Shown: one piece after another, positions 54,021-63,015 of the stretch
How positions within the stretch are numbered: the stretch's first letter is position 1
How the letters are laid out: each line of letters starts with the position of its first letter
Assembly: GCF_039503195.1 (NCBI RefSeq)
Contig: NZ_JBCJKP010000001.1
Location: 10,850,001 to 10,914,000, forward strand
Reading direction: 5' to 3'
DNA from: Streptomyces mirabilis
GTDB lineage: Bacteria; Actinomycetota; Actinomycetes; Streptomycetales; Streptomycetaceae
Length of the DNA: 64,000 nt
Notes under the pieces: model-generated
Databases searched by the model: none
Seen by the model: only the letters and a program-made list of their open reading frames with translations
What the model was told of the DNA's origin: nothing
Program-made: the position numbers and the translations under genes

Positions 54021-54336
54021 CGGGATGACGCCGCCGAAGCCGGCAGGCGTCTGGTCATCAAGCGGGTTCCGGGCAGCGGTCGAGCACGATCTTGCCGCGC
54101 GGTTTCTACGAAATGGCGTGGGCGTTTGTCATACCGGTGGTCTAAGGTCACGCTGTTCGTCACCGCTGGGGGCGTGGCCGCGAGAGCGGCTTGCCAGCTG
54201 CGGGGCTCCGGCAGCAGATGCGGAGGAGACGGACAGATGCCGCCGGCCGGCGGTCAGCGTGGTGCGGCCCGGGGCTGGAGTCCCACCTGGTCCGTTCCGT
54301 GAGGCTGCGTAAAGCCCTTCAAGCGTAAGGACGTTG

Positions 54337-55758
54337 ATGAGACGTAATTCCCTCACCGGTTTAGCCGCAGTGTTTGTTTCGGCTGCGGGTCTGGCCGCAT
54401 CGCTGCTGGGCGCCGCCCCAGCCGGTGCTGTTGCTGTTTCCGGTCAGCCGGTGATCACTCTTGACACGCCGACACCGGCGGCCTTGCCGGCTGCTCCTGC
54501 CACGGAAGGTGTGTACTTCGACTTCCACACCAGGACCAAGAACCTGACGGCACACGATGTCACTCTGACCGTGGACGCCCGGGGACTGTCGAAGATCGCC
54601 AAGGTGGCGTTCTCGAGCAACTGCACCGCCCATGGCCTGGTCGCCACATGCTCGGAGTCGTTCGAGTCCGGCTCCAACCCGAACATCGGCCTCGGGTCAA
54701 TGACCCAGTTGACCCTGACCGTGCTCAGGGGCAGCCGACTGGGCGCCACGGGAACGTACAAGATCACCGGCCGGTCCGCGCATGCGCAGATCACAGGCGG
54801 TACGGGATCCGTCACCGTGGGAGGGCCGTCCTTCGGCCTCGAGCACCTCGCCGACCACACCAACCTGAAGGTCGGCAGCAACGTCGCCGAACCGGTCCGG
54901 TTCACCAACGTGGGCAACCGCCCGGCCCGCGGTGTGCAGACGGTCCTCGCCGCCTCACCCGGCCTGGACTTCGCCGACCACTACTCCAACTGCAAGTACG
55001 GGTTCAACGGCGCGATCCACTTCGCGGAGTGCTACCCCAAGGGCGCCATCAACATTGGCGAGACGGCCGCCCTGGCCGCCCCGGTGCGTCTGCACGTGGG
55101 CTCCACCGCCCTCAACACCTTCCTAGACGCGCTCACCGCGCCTCTCGGTCAGCCTGGCTGGCCGGACGGACAGGGCATCAAGTGGACGTGGGGCAAAGGG
55201 TCCGCGCCCGCCCTCAAGCTGAAGGTGATCAAGGCGGGCCGGCGGTCCTCGGTCCCGGCGGGATCCGTCTCCCTGCCGCAGACGGGCAGCGTCACCGACT
55301 ACTGGATCGCCGCCCTGAGGGCCCGCAACACGGCCGACTTCGCCGTCTCCGGCGCGAGTGCCCAAGCCGATGCGGGCCAGAACGCGACCCTCGCCTTCCA
55401 CCTGATCGCCAACGGTCCGGCGACCCTGTACGACCGCAGCGGCGGTGAAGGAGTGCCCACCGCCTGGGTGACGCTCCCGCCCGGCACCACAGCCGTCGGC
55501 CATTCGGCCAACTGCGCCCCGTGGCAGGAGAACAACCCGACAGCCGAGGCGAAGGGACCGTACGTCTGCAGCCTGCCGGGCATCATCGTGCCCAAGGGAC
55601 AGGTCACCAACTTCTCCTTGACCGTCCGGGTCGACGACGTCGTCACGCACGCCAAGGGCGGCGTCCAGCTGGTCTGGGGCCCGGACCCGGCCGACTCCCA
55701 CCGGCCCGCTTTCGATCCGGACAGCCGCAACGACTCCGCCATCCTCACCATGAACTAA
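54337..55758 (+). CDS. Secreted protein with Ig-like/DUF11-type repeats
   Basis: 473 residues from the ATG at 54337 with AAGGA upstream. Signal peptide at residues 1-32 (LTGLAAVFVSAAGLAASLLG, then APAGAVA). The rest is beta-rich and built of domains around conserved Cys pairs: KVAFSSNCTAHGLVATCSES, YSNCKYGFNGAIHFAECYPK and SANCAPWQENNPTAEAKGPY then VCSLPGIIVP. Phrases such as VRFTNVGNRPARGVQTVLAA and TNFSLTVRVDDVVTHAKGGV match extracellular Ig-fold repeat proteins of Streptomyces. No cell-wall sorting signal. Role unknown, possibly surface or matrix. Followed by a strong terminator at 55956. Intact. Confidence 0.8.
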   Translation: MRRNSLTGLAAVFVSAAGLAASLLGAAPAGAVAVSGQPVITLDTPTPAALPAAPATEGVYFDFHTRTKNLTAHDVTLTVDARGLSKIAKVAFSSNCTAHGLVATCSESFESGSNPNIGLGSMTQLTLTVLRGSRLGATGTYKITGRSAHAQITGGTGSVTVGGPSFGLEHLADHTNLKVGSNVAEPVRFTNVGNRPARGVQTVLAASPGLDFADHYSNCKYGFNGAIHFAECYPKGAINIGETAALAAPVRLHVGSTALNTFLDALTAPLGQPGWPDGQGIKWTWGKGSAPALKLKVIKAGRRSSVPAGSVSLPQTGSVTDYWIAALRARNTADFAVSGASAQADAGQNATLAFHLIANGPATLYDRSGGEGVPTAWVTLPPGTTAVGHSANCAPWQENNPTAEAKGPYVCSLPGIIVPKGQVTNFSLTVRVDDVVTHAKGGVQLVWGPDPADSHRPAFDPDSRNDSAILTMN

Positions 55759-55955
55759 GCCACGGCCCACGGGCGGTGCCGGGCTGCTTCGCCGCGCCAT
55801 GGCCGAACGACCCCTGTGCGAGCTGGGGAAGCTGCCCGACTGTCCCCAGAGCCGCCACATAGGTCACCTGGGCCTGTCGAACCGAACACCCGGGTCGGGG
55901 GCAGCAACAACTCGGTCGGCGCCCGGAGTCCACCGCCCCGGTCCGTGACGTCAAG

Positions 55956-55987
55956 ACGCCCCCAGAACCACCTGTTCTGGGGGGCGT
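55956..55987. terminator. Strong hairpin terminator
   Basis: A 13-bp stem (ACGCCCCCAGAAC pairing with GTTCTGGGGGGCGT, one bulged G) with a five-base loop lies downstream of the secreted-protein gene. There is no long T run, as usual in Streptomyces. Confidence 0.7.
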
Positions 55988-56356
55988 GCTTGGTTGCTCT
56001 ATTTCTTGGCGAGGCGGAGCTGGTTGACGCACCGCAGGTCACGGAATGCTGCGGTGAAACGGCCCCCAGGGGAGCTCGCGGCGTGCCTTTGACCACCGGT
56101 CCCCGAGACCGGACGCCGGGCGGTAAGGTGCGGGCAGCGGGCGACACATCTGCCCAAGCCCGCTCCCTGGCCCATGACCGGGATGCACCACGGCAAAGGT
56201 GCCCGCGGACCCTGCGCAAGGGGTCCGGTCTGCGCAGCATCAGTGTGGGAGGTACATCAACTTCCGGTGACCGCAGGGCCGTTGAGCCTTCCGCATGCTG
56301 CTCTTCGTCACGCGCATCGGGTCATGGGGCCGGGCGCGGGAAGATGCGAGAGCCGT

Positions 56357-57217
56357 ATGACCAAGAGCCACGGCCGTAAGAGCCGGGCGAGAAACAGGAG
56401 CCGCCGTTCCGGCGTCGCCTACGCGGCCGCCAACGCGGGAACCCTCCACTTGCTCGCCAGCGGCCCGTCGGCCACGGACCTCCAGCCTGACCCCGGCCGG
56501 TGGGGAGTCGAGACCGCGCCGGGCCCGCGGACCGCGGCCGCGCTGATCGGCGCCAGCATTGAGCGGAGCGCGCCGGGTCGGCACTCCCTCACGGCGAAGC
56601 TCCTCGAGGAGGACCCGATCGTGCTCGCGGTGACCGCGGGCGCCGCCTGCCGCCTGCACGCGGCGGCCCGCGTACCCGAAGAAGAAGGCCCTGTCGCCCG
56701 GCCCGCCCAGGCGTTCTCGTTCCTCGTTGAGCACGCCCGCGCTCACGGTGGCGATGCCCGACTGCTGCTCGCGGGAGTTGAGCGGGCGCCCGCAGTGGAC
56801 TGTGCGGCGCTCCTGGGCGACGCGCTGGACCTCTTCAGCGCCCCCGCTCCCGTATATGGGGGCGGGGGCGCGGCGGCCATCGCCGTCTCGTCGGATGCGC
56901 GGCGTGATCCGTACAGGACCGCTGCCACATCACCAGCTGCCCGCGCCTCTTCAGCCCAGCAAGGAGAACCGGATCCGTATGAGCGAGAACACCGAAGACG
57001 TCATCCGGCACGCGGAAAGTGCAGCCTGGTCCCTCGCCGAGTTCGTCACCGACCTCCAGTACCCGGGGAGGAAGATCGAACATCCTGCGGAGGCATCCTT
57101 CATCGACAGTCATCTCGCCCGCGCCGCAGGCGAGATGACGACAGCCCTCACCCTGCTCAGGACCTTCGTGGAGGGCCTCCAGGATCAGGACCATCTGATG
57201 ACCGACTACCGGGGTGA
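56357..57217 (+). CDS. Plasmid/telomere-region protein of unknown function, end uncertain
   Basis: Starts MTKSHGRKSRARNRSRRSGV, a very basic N-terminus, then helical VAYAAANAGTLHLLASGPSA, GPRTAAALIGASIERSAPGR and LLEEDPIVLAVTAGAACRLH. After about residue 170 the frame becomes Arg/His-rich and overlaps the next gene (ATG 56979), so a frameshift in the G-run near 56860 has probably removed the true stop. In another frame a stop occurs at 56905-56907. The basic start suggests nucleic-acid binding. Family not recognised. It belongs to the run of genes leading to the Tap/Tpg-like pair. Confidence 0.5.
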   Translation: MTKSHGRKSRARNRSRRSGVAYAAANAGTLHLLASGPSATDLQPDPGRWGVETAPGPRTAAALIGASIERSAPGRHSLTAKLLEEDPIVLAVTAGAACRLHAAARVPEEEGPVARPAQAFSFLVEHARAHGGDARLLLAGVERAPAVDCAALLGDALDLFSAPAPVYGGGGAAAIAVSSDARRDPYRTAATSPAARASSAQQGEPDPYEREHRRRHPARGKCSLVPRRVRHRPPVPGEEDRTSCGGILHRQSSRPRRRRDDDSPHPAQDLRGGPPGSGPSDDRLPG

Positions 57218-57682
57218 ACCGCTTGGCGAAGTGCTGCAGCGCTACACCGACTCATCCCTCGCGGCGGAGCAACTCGCAGACGCGCTGGGCAAGGCCCGCC
57301 CCGTCACCGAGCACCCGCGCACAAGGAGGTGCTGGACGGCGAGCAGGGGCCGGCAGCCGCGGCGCGCTCCCTTGCCGAGCTCGTCACCGACCTCAAGTAC
57401 CGGGAGATCGAGTACCCGCTGGAGGCCTACCGCATCTATGGCTTCCTCACCCGCGTGGCGGGGGAGAGGACAGCTCTGACCCTGCTCAGGACCTCCGTGG
57501 CAAGCCTTCGAGACAAGGAACTCCTGCGGGACGAGACGCTCGACGAAGCGATCCAGCGGTACACCGACGCGTCCGTCACGGCCGGGGAACTCGCGGGGGT
57601 GGTGGGCAGGACGTACTCCGCCGTCGGGCACCTCGCATACAAGGAGGCGCCCGGCGAACAGGAGCCGGCAGTGCGCGGCTGA
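56979..57682 (+). pseudogene. Protein with two tandem homologous helical domains, split by a frameshift
   Basis: The first domain starts at the ATG of 56979: SAAWSLAEFVTDLQYPGRKI, ARAAGEMTTALTLLRTFVEG and GEVLQRYTDSSLAAEQLADA. The second domain, one base out of phase from about 57320, repeats the plan: AARSLAELVTDLKYREIEYP, TRVAGERTALTLLRTSVASL and DEAIQRYTDASVTAGELAGV, ending at 57682. The two halves are clearly paralogous by eye. Restoring the base joins them into one protein of about 235 residues. Alternatively they are two adjacent genes, with a GTG at 57329 opening the second. All-helical, cytosolic, no known family. Confidence 0.6.
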
Positions 57683-57870
57683 GTCTGCCTGTTCGGCGGG
57701 TGCGTGTTCGTCTGAGGACGCGGTGAGCCAGGGCCGGGGCCGGTTGGTGGCCACGGCCCTGGTCATGTTGTCCGGCCGTGCGAGGCCGCCGCCCGTGAAC
57801 ACCCAAGCCGTTCATCCACACCGAAAAGCCCACAAGTGAGTGAGATGGCCTTAGTTAATGGGTGACTTTT

Positions 57871-57885
57871 ACTCATTCAATGAGT
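57871..57885. promoter_or_regulatory. Perfect inverted repeat upstream of the Phd-like gene
   Basis: ACTCATTCAATGAGT (7-bp arms, one-base centre) lies about 75 bp before the Phd-domain gene, among further GTGACT/AGTGAC half sites in an AT-rich patch. Phd/YefM proteins autoregulate through short palindromes, so this is the likely operator (inference). Confidence 0.6.
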
Positions 57886-57957
57886 GACTCGTGATATCTG
57901 AAGGGGATTTGAGTATTGGGAGGGTGAGTGAGTCAGTCACCACAGGCAGAGCACGCG

Positions 57958-59648
57958 ATGAACGCGAGCGACGCCCGCAGGGACCTGTACGCCCTGGTCA
58001 AGCGCGCGGAGGGCGACGGAGTCACGACGCTGATCCACAAGCGGGAGGACCGTGTTCTGCTCGCCCCGCTCGACCGGTTCCCGGCAGCGCGGAAAGCCGA
58101 CGCCTTCCCTGCCTGGGTACTGAGCGCGGCGCAGAAGGAATTCGGTGACCTGATCTCGCGGGCGGCTCAAGGTCAACCGCAGGTGCTCCGCAGGAACATC
58201 ACGCCCGTCGCGGTGCTGCTCCCCGTCGACACTCACGCAAGTGCCCTCTCGTCCGACCCGGCCGTACCCTCCGGCGCGGCGCCCGCAGGAGGTGCGGTGA
58301 ACAGCCAAGGACAGCAGGACCGGGAAAGCGCGCCGCGCAGGCTCGCGACACTGGGCGATGCCATCGGTTCCGTGCTCACCGCCGGCCCGACGTTCGGGCT
58401 GCCCGGCCTGGACGCGGCGACCGGCGGTCTGCAGCCGGGTCGGCTGACCCTGGGGGCGGCCGCCCCGAGCGTCGGCGGAAGTCTCCTGGGGCTGGCCGCC
58501 GCCCGCACGACCGCGCTGGTCGACCATCGCACGGTCCTGTACGCGGCGTCCGGACCGAACCGCGACGACGTCTTCCGCCGCATCCTGTCCGCGGAGACCG
58601 GGGGCGACTACCCGCGCCTGAAGCAGGGACGCCTCACCGCCCACGAGCAGGACGTCGCCCGCCAACTCGTGCAGGCCGGCGACGTCCTGCTCATCGATGA
58701 CGGCAGCAACCTGACCGCCAAGGACATCGCGGAGACCGCCCCGCACATGGAGGGCTGGCCCTCGTGGTCGTGGACCGCCTCCAGGCCACCCACAGCGCTC
58801 GCCTGCCGCTGTCCGGGAACCGGCTCCCCGACGCCTCCCAGATCCTCTCCACCCTCGCGCGCACCCTGCACGTGCCGGTACTCGCCGTCGTCGACAGTGA
58901 CGACCCCACGCTGCTCTCGCTCCTGGACGCCGATGTCCTGCTGACGCTCACCGCGACCACCGATCCCGGCAGGGTCCAAGTCACGGTGGCGGAACGTGAC
59001 TTCGGTGTGATCGGCTCCGCGTACCTGCGCCCCGACCTGCTGCACGCCCGCTTCGGCGACGCAGAGGCCGCGCCCGTCGCCGGGACCGGCAGCGAAGACT
59101 GGAGGCTGCACACCGCACCCGTGGCGCGGGAGCTGGCCGACGCCGCGCTGCCCTACTCTTCCGGCGCCCAGAAGGGACTGCCGTCCGCGCTCACGCACCT
59201 GCTGGCCGCGCTGCGCACCGCACTGGTAGCCGGTGAACAGGAGGCGATCGACGAGCTCGCGACGTCGCTGAGGCAGGCTGCTGCCGCGCCGCCGCAGATG
59301 CCGGACACCGCCGAGGGCCGTCGTCTCGCGGCCGCGCCGCACGCCTACAACGCGCCCGCCCCCGCCGGCGCCACCGCGCAGCCTTCTGCCCCGGAACCCG
59401 CCCGACCTGCCGCCGCCAGCGGCGCCGTCTCGGACGCGGACGAGGAAGTCCGGCGGGACGACGATGACGGCCTGGTCCCCGGCGACGAGGAGGTCGAGCC
59501 GGACACTGCGGTGTTCCCGGCGTTGCGGATCCTCAAGGACTCGGTGACCCGTTCGAAGATGCACCCGATCCCGGTCATCCGCCTTGAGGACCGGGAGGAC
59601 GGCCCCTGGCCGTTGATCAGCGAGGACATGGACGGCGAGCCCCGCTGA
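57958..59648 (+). pseudogene. Phd/YefM-like domains fused to a RecA/DnaB-like ATPase, frameshifted
   Basis: Starts at the ATG of 57958 (an in-frame GTG at 57928 is an alternative). Residues 1-45 are a Phd/YefM antitoxin-type domain (MNASDARRDLYALVKRAEGD). A second, weaker copy follows (FGDLISRAAQGQPQVLRRNI with TPVAVLLPVD). From residue 125 comes a DnaB C-terminal-like RecA fold: FGLPGLDAATGGLQPGRLTL, a degenerate P-loop GAAAPSVGGS, and DVLLIDDGSNLTAKDIAETA. One base is missing near 58752, and the second half continues VVVDRLQATHSARLPLSGNR, VLAVVDSDDPTLLSLLDADV to 59648 with an acidic tail. It precedes the Tap-like gene, suggesting a role in end replication (inference). Confidence 0.65.
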
Positions 59649-60459
59649 GTCCACCCCGACGTTACCAGCACCCGCATCAACCACACCTGAGAGAACGGCA
59701 AGCGGGTCCGGCGCGACCAGCTCGACGTGCCCGCCTCCTTCGGGGACGGCGTGCTGTGCCTGATCGACCGCAACGGCTCCTTCCCTTCCGCCTGTTCGGC
59801 CGTCCCCCTCGCCCCGAACAAGCTCCTGCACACCGGCCCTCTCGACGCCTTCGACAAGACCAAGGCCGCGATCTACCAGATCGACATCCCGGAATGGGAC
59901 TACCCGGGCATGCCGCACCCGCTCGGACGGCTCATCGAGCGGCCCGACGAGCAGGGCCGCGTGTGGGTGACCACCCCGCACATCAGGCAGCTGGAGCGCC
60001 TGCACCGCGAGGGACACCTCACCGCTCCCGTGACCATCCACGACTCGTGGACGGGGAAGGCGAACGAGTCGCTGTTCAAGCCGTTCTACACCGCGGCCCG
60101 CGAGGCCCGCACCGAGCTCATCCAGGCCGGCGGCGAGCCGTACAAGAACTACAAGACCCGCCTGTCGATCGCACTGCGCCTGCTGTGGCCCAAGCGCCCC
60201 TCGCAGCGGTCCCCGTTCTGGCGGCCGGACTGGCGCATGAACATGGTCGCCGAAGCATCCGTCCGCCACTGGACCGTCGCCTTCAAGGCCGTCCAGGAAG
60301 GCCACACCCTCATCGCCCTGCGCAACGTCGACGCCGCTATCTTCTGGACACCCCCCCGGCACGCCGCCCTCCACCTACCGGATCGGGACCGGCTTCGGCG
60401 AGGTCAAGGCCAAGTTCATCCAGCCCGGCGAGTTCATCCCCGAAGGTGATTCTCAATGA
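59649..60459 (+). pseudogene. Tap-like telomere-associated protein, 5'-truncated, nonsense and frameshift
   Basis: The frame reads from just after the previous stop (VHPDVTSTRINHT), through an in-frame TGA at about 59688, to GKRVRRDQLDVPASFGDGVL. It continues CLIDRNGSFPSACSAVPLAP, YQIDIPEWDYPGMPHPLGRL, VWVTTPHIRQLERLHREGHL, DSWTGKANESLFKPFYTAAR, YKTRLSIALRLLWPKRPSQR and WRPDWRMNMVAEASVRHWTV. A seven-C run at 60352-60358 shifts the last codons, which correctly end FGEVKAKFIQPGEFIPEGDS with TGA at 60457. Block order matches the C-terminal part of Streptomyces Tap, which binds telomere single strands and recruits the terminal protein. The Tap N-terminal HTH part is missing. Confidence 0.6.
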
Positions 60460-60464
60460 CTGAG

Positions 60465-61667
60465 TCAAGTCGCCTGCGGGACCGGCGGGGCGGACGTGAA
60501 CATCCTCTTGTCACGCAGCATTGCCCACAGGACATCGACCCTGCGTCGGGCGAGGGACAAGAGAGCCTGGGTGTGACGCAGCCCCTCGGCACGTTTCTTG
60601 AGGTAGTAGTCGCGGGAGGGGCCTGGCCTCGTCATCGCGGTCTGCGCGGACAGGTACATGACGTGCCGCAGTCGCCGGTTGTACCGCTTGGGCCGGTGGT
60701 AATTGCCGGTTCGGCGGCCGGAGTCGCGCGGCACTGGGGCGAGGCCGGCGTGAGAAGCCAAACGTCCGGCGTTCGCGTACGCGGACAGGTCGCCGACGAT
60801 AGCGACGAACTCAGCGCCCAGGATGGGGCCAATGCCCGGCAGGGACTCAATGATCTCGGCACGGTCGTCCGTGCGGAAGGTCTCGCGAATCTGCCGGTCG
60901 ATGTCCTTGATGCGCTGATCCAGGACGAGGATCTGATGGGCAAGGCCGCAGACCAGTCTGGCGGCCCGTTCTTCGCCGGGCAGCGCGGTCTGCTGGCTCT
61001 GAGCGGCTTCCACCGCCCCGGTTGCGACCTCGGCGGCCTTATGGACCTTGCGGCGTTCGAGCCAGGTGGTCAGCCGCTTGACGCCGATTCGCCGCAGGGC
61101 GGCTGGCGTCTGGTACCCGGTCAGCAAGACCAACGATCCCTTACTGCCCGAGTAGTCGAAGGCCCGTTCCAATGCGGGGCAGATGCCGAGGAGCAGGTCC
61201 CGCAACCGGTTGATCAGCCGCACCCGGTCGGAGATCAGATCGGCGCGGTGCGCGGTGAGCAGCTGCAGCTCGGAAACCAACTCCGGGGGCGTCACCAGCG
61301 GTGCGAAGTCCCGACGCATCCGGGCTGTGTCGGCGATGACCAGGGCATCCTTGGCGTCGGTCTTCCCCTCGCCGCGGTACGCACCGGACAAGCGGTTGAC
61401 TGTGCGCCCGGGGATGTAGACCACCAGCTGGCCGTGGGCGATCAGCAGGGTCAGCAACAGGGTGGAAGCGCGGCCAGAAATGTCCACCGCCCACCTCACC
61501 TCGTCGCCAGCCTCGCAGGCCGTTGCGATGAGCTCGAGGATCTCGTCTTCGTCGTTGAGTACTTTCTGGGAGAAGACCCTGTCGCCGTCAGCGTTGACCG
61601 CCACCGCCCAGTGATGTCCCTTGCCGGCGTCGATGCCGACCCATATCTGCTCGCTTGTCACGCCCAT
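60465..61667 (-). CDS. IS110-family transposase (DEDD recombinase)
   Basis: 400 residues. The DEDD domain runs QIWVGIDAGKGHHWAVAVNA, VRWAVDISGRASTLLLTLLI and LSGAYRGEGKTDAKDALVIA. The middle is helical (YSGSKGSLVLLTGYQTPAAL, KVHKAAEVATGAVEAAQSQQ). The C-terminal domain has IIESLPGIGPILGAEFVAIV and the Ser motif NAGRLASHAGLAPVPRDSGR. It cuts and joins DNA at a dinucleotide core under guidance of a bridge RNA in studied relatives. The CT inside GACTGA would suit such a core. Intact. Distinct in subgroup from the IS110 at 27-28 kb. Confidence 0.93.
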   Translation of the reverse strand: MGVTSEQIWVGIDAGKGHHWAVAVNADGDRVFSQKVLNDEDEILELIATACEAGDEVRWAVDISGRASTLLLTLLIAHGQLVVYIPGRTVNRLSGAYRGEGKTDAKDALVIADTARMRRDFAPLVTPPELVSELQLLTAHRADLISDRVRLINRLRDLLLGICPALERAFDYSGSKGSLVLLTGYQTPAALRRIGVKRLTTWLERRKVHKAAEVATGAVEAAQSQQTALPGEERAARLVCGLAHQILVLDQRIKDIDRQIRETFRTDDRAEIIESLPGIGPILGAEFVAIVGDLSAYANAGRLASHAGLAPVPRDSGRRTGNYHRPKRYNRRLRHVMYLSAQTAMTRPGPSRDYYLKKRAEGLRHTQALLSLARRRVDVLWAMLRDKRMFTSAPPVPQAT

Positions 61668-61871
61668 GTGGTTCGCTCCGCTCCTCTACGCCAGGTGCGT
61701 TCGTGGCCCGGGGAACACTCCGCCGACAGGTCCTTAACCAGCGATGTCCGCAGCTCTCAATCAGCAGTCAGAGCGTCCCGGAGGACCGGGCGGCCATTCA
61801 CCTTGAGCCATCAACGGCAACGACTGATCAGCCACACCCGGTCCTCCTGGACCGCCCACATTCTTAAGGAC
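61668..61871 (-). ncRNA. Candidate IS110 bridge RNA region
   Basis: The only non-coding DNA of the element is this roughly 200-bp block between the transposase start and the element end. In IS110-group elements the bridge RNA is encoded there. It contains complementary segments (for example GAGGACCGGG at about 61778 with CCCGGTCCTC at about 61838, and shorter stems) capable of a multi-loop fold. The strand and exact ends are inferred from the family, not seen directly. Confidence 0.45.
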
Positions 61872-61876
61872 GACTG

Positions 61877-62447
61877 ATGGCCGGACCCACAGGCCGCGGC
61901 AACTCCCGCGGCGCCGCACTGGGCGATCTCCTGCGCGCCCAGGTCACCCCCGCCACCGGCTGTCGACGTACAGCGCCAAGCACTGGCACGCCCAGCTCAG
62001 CCAGCTCACCGGGACCAGACGCGGCTACGAGGCCCTGGAGAGCGCCGGCCTCGACGCCAAACCCGACACCCTGATCAAGTGGCTGTCGGATCCCGAGTAC
62101 AACGTCCGCCGCAGCTACCGCAACCTCATCCACACCGCCTACGAGAACGTCGCCATCGTCCCCGCCGACCCCATCCCCGACCACGTCAAGAACGGCCAGT
62201 TCGAGATCAGCGGCCTCGTCAAAACCGGCGCCGACGAACGCGAACGCGGCAACCGCCGCGCTGCCCCCTGCGCATCGACGGAAGCCGCGGCGACTGGAGC
62301 GACATCGAGGCGCTCTGGCTGGCCGGCGACCTGCGCGACGACGACTTCGAGGACCGCTTCATCGACGACGTCATCATCGCCGACATCGGCGAAGGCACAG
62401 ACGGCTGGGAATTCTCTGGCAGCAGCTACTCCGTTGAACTCAGGTAA
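61877..62447 (+). pseudogene. Tpg-like (terminal-protein position) gene, frameshifted
   Basis: Starts MAGPTGRGNSRGAALGDLLR at 61877. One base is missing near 61961, after which it reads STYSAKHWHAQLSQLTGTRR, GYEALESAGLDAKPDTLIKW and LSDPEYNVRRSYRNLIHTAY, a helix-turn-helix-like part. PADPIPDHVKNGQFEISGLV follows. A further shift near 62268 gives RIDGSRGDWSDIEALWLAGD and DVIIADIGEGTDGWEFSGSS up to 62447. Size (about 190 residues), HTH followed by a beta-rich end, and position right after a Tap-like gene parallel tpg. Sequence identity to known Tpg is not obvious, so a distinct terminal protein is possible. Confidence 0.45.
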
Positions 62448-62469
62448 CACACCAGATGGGAAGCCGCGT

Positions 62470-62950
62470 ATGAGCACCAGCCCTGAAGAGCCCGCGTTAC
62501 CGCTGAGCATTCTGTACGCAGAGGCGGCTGCGAGCGCCCGTCGTCGCGTGTCCGCTCTCCTTGAAGCAGCCGGCGCAAGACTGGGGGAGGTAAAGCACCT
62601 CCTTGCGGTGATCGAGGCCGGTGCCGTAGAAGGCGGCCGGGCTGGCTCGGTGCCGTCCAGGCGGTCGCGAGCAGGCTCACCCACATCGCCGACCGCACTG
62701 TCCGCCAGGCCCGCGCGACAGCCGCCGCTCCACAACCGCCACCGGCCGCATCGAGCCCGCCACCGCGCCGCTCGCCCACGGCGGTCACCGCCGCGGGGGA
62801 GGAGCAGGTGCACCGGGTACGCGAGGCAGCCGAGCGGATCTTCGTATCCCTGACCGGCTACACCAGCTACGACCGCGACCTGTCGGAGGAGATCCTCCCG
62901 GTCGTCCTCAAGTGCGTCGGTGCCGAGCAGCAGGACGGCTACGTACGGCA
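62470..62950 (+). pseudogene. Unknown helical plasmid-type protein, frameshifted and joined to cas7e
   Basis: Starts MSTSPEEPALPLSILYAEAA, followed by helical RVSALLEAAGARLGEVKHLL. A base is missing near 62640, and the protein continues GAVQAVASRLTHIADRTVRQ, a Pro-rich linker, EEQVHRVREAAERIFVSLTG and LPVVLKCVGAEQQDGYVRQL. The same frame then passes through two hairpins directly into cas7e. Family not recognised. Not a Cas protein as far as I can tell. Confidence 0.45.
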
Positions 62951-62960
62951 GTTGGATGTT

Positions 62961-63015
62961 TTTCGCGCGGGGACGCGCGAAACGAGCGGAGCGAGTATTC
63001 GGCTGCCGGAGGCAG
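62961..63015. repeat. Two short hairpins at the cas7e junction
   Basis: 62961-62982 is a 9-bp perfect stem with a GGGA loop (arms TTTCGCGCG and CGCGCGAAA). 63003-63015 is CTGCCGGAGGCAG, a 5-bp stem with a GGA loop. Between them lies the direct repeat GAGCGGAGCG. They sit exactly between the unknown gene and the cas7e homology. Confidence 0.8.

Larger units (their letters stand above)
60464..61877. mobile_element. IS110-family element inserted between Tap-like and Tpg-like genes
   Basis: GACTGA is present on both sides (60458-60463 and 61872-61877). Removing 60464-61877 leaves the Tap-like stop TGA, then CTG, then the ATG of the Tpg-like gene: a normal operon junction. This defines a 1.41-kb element with no inverted repeats, as expected for IS110. 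The transposase stop abuts one end. About 210 bp of non-coding DNA lies upstream of the transposase at the other end. Confidence 0.75.

Noticed and set aside
62961..63015. Hairpins considered as a telomere terminus
   Set aside because: GGA-loop and GC-stem hairpins are telomere-like, but there are only two and they lie inside an open frame. No series of palindromes follows.
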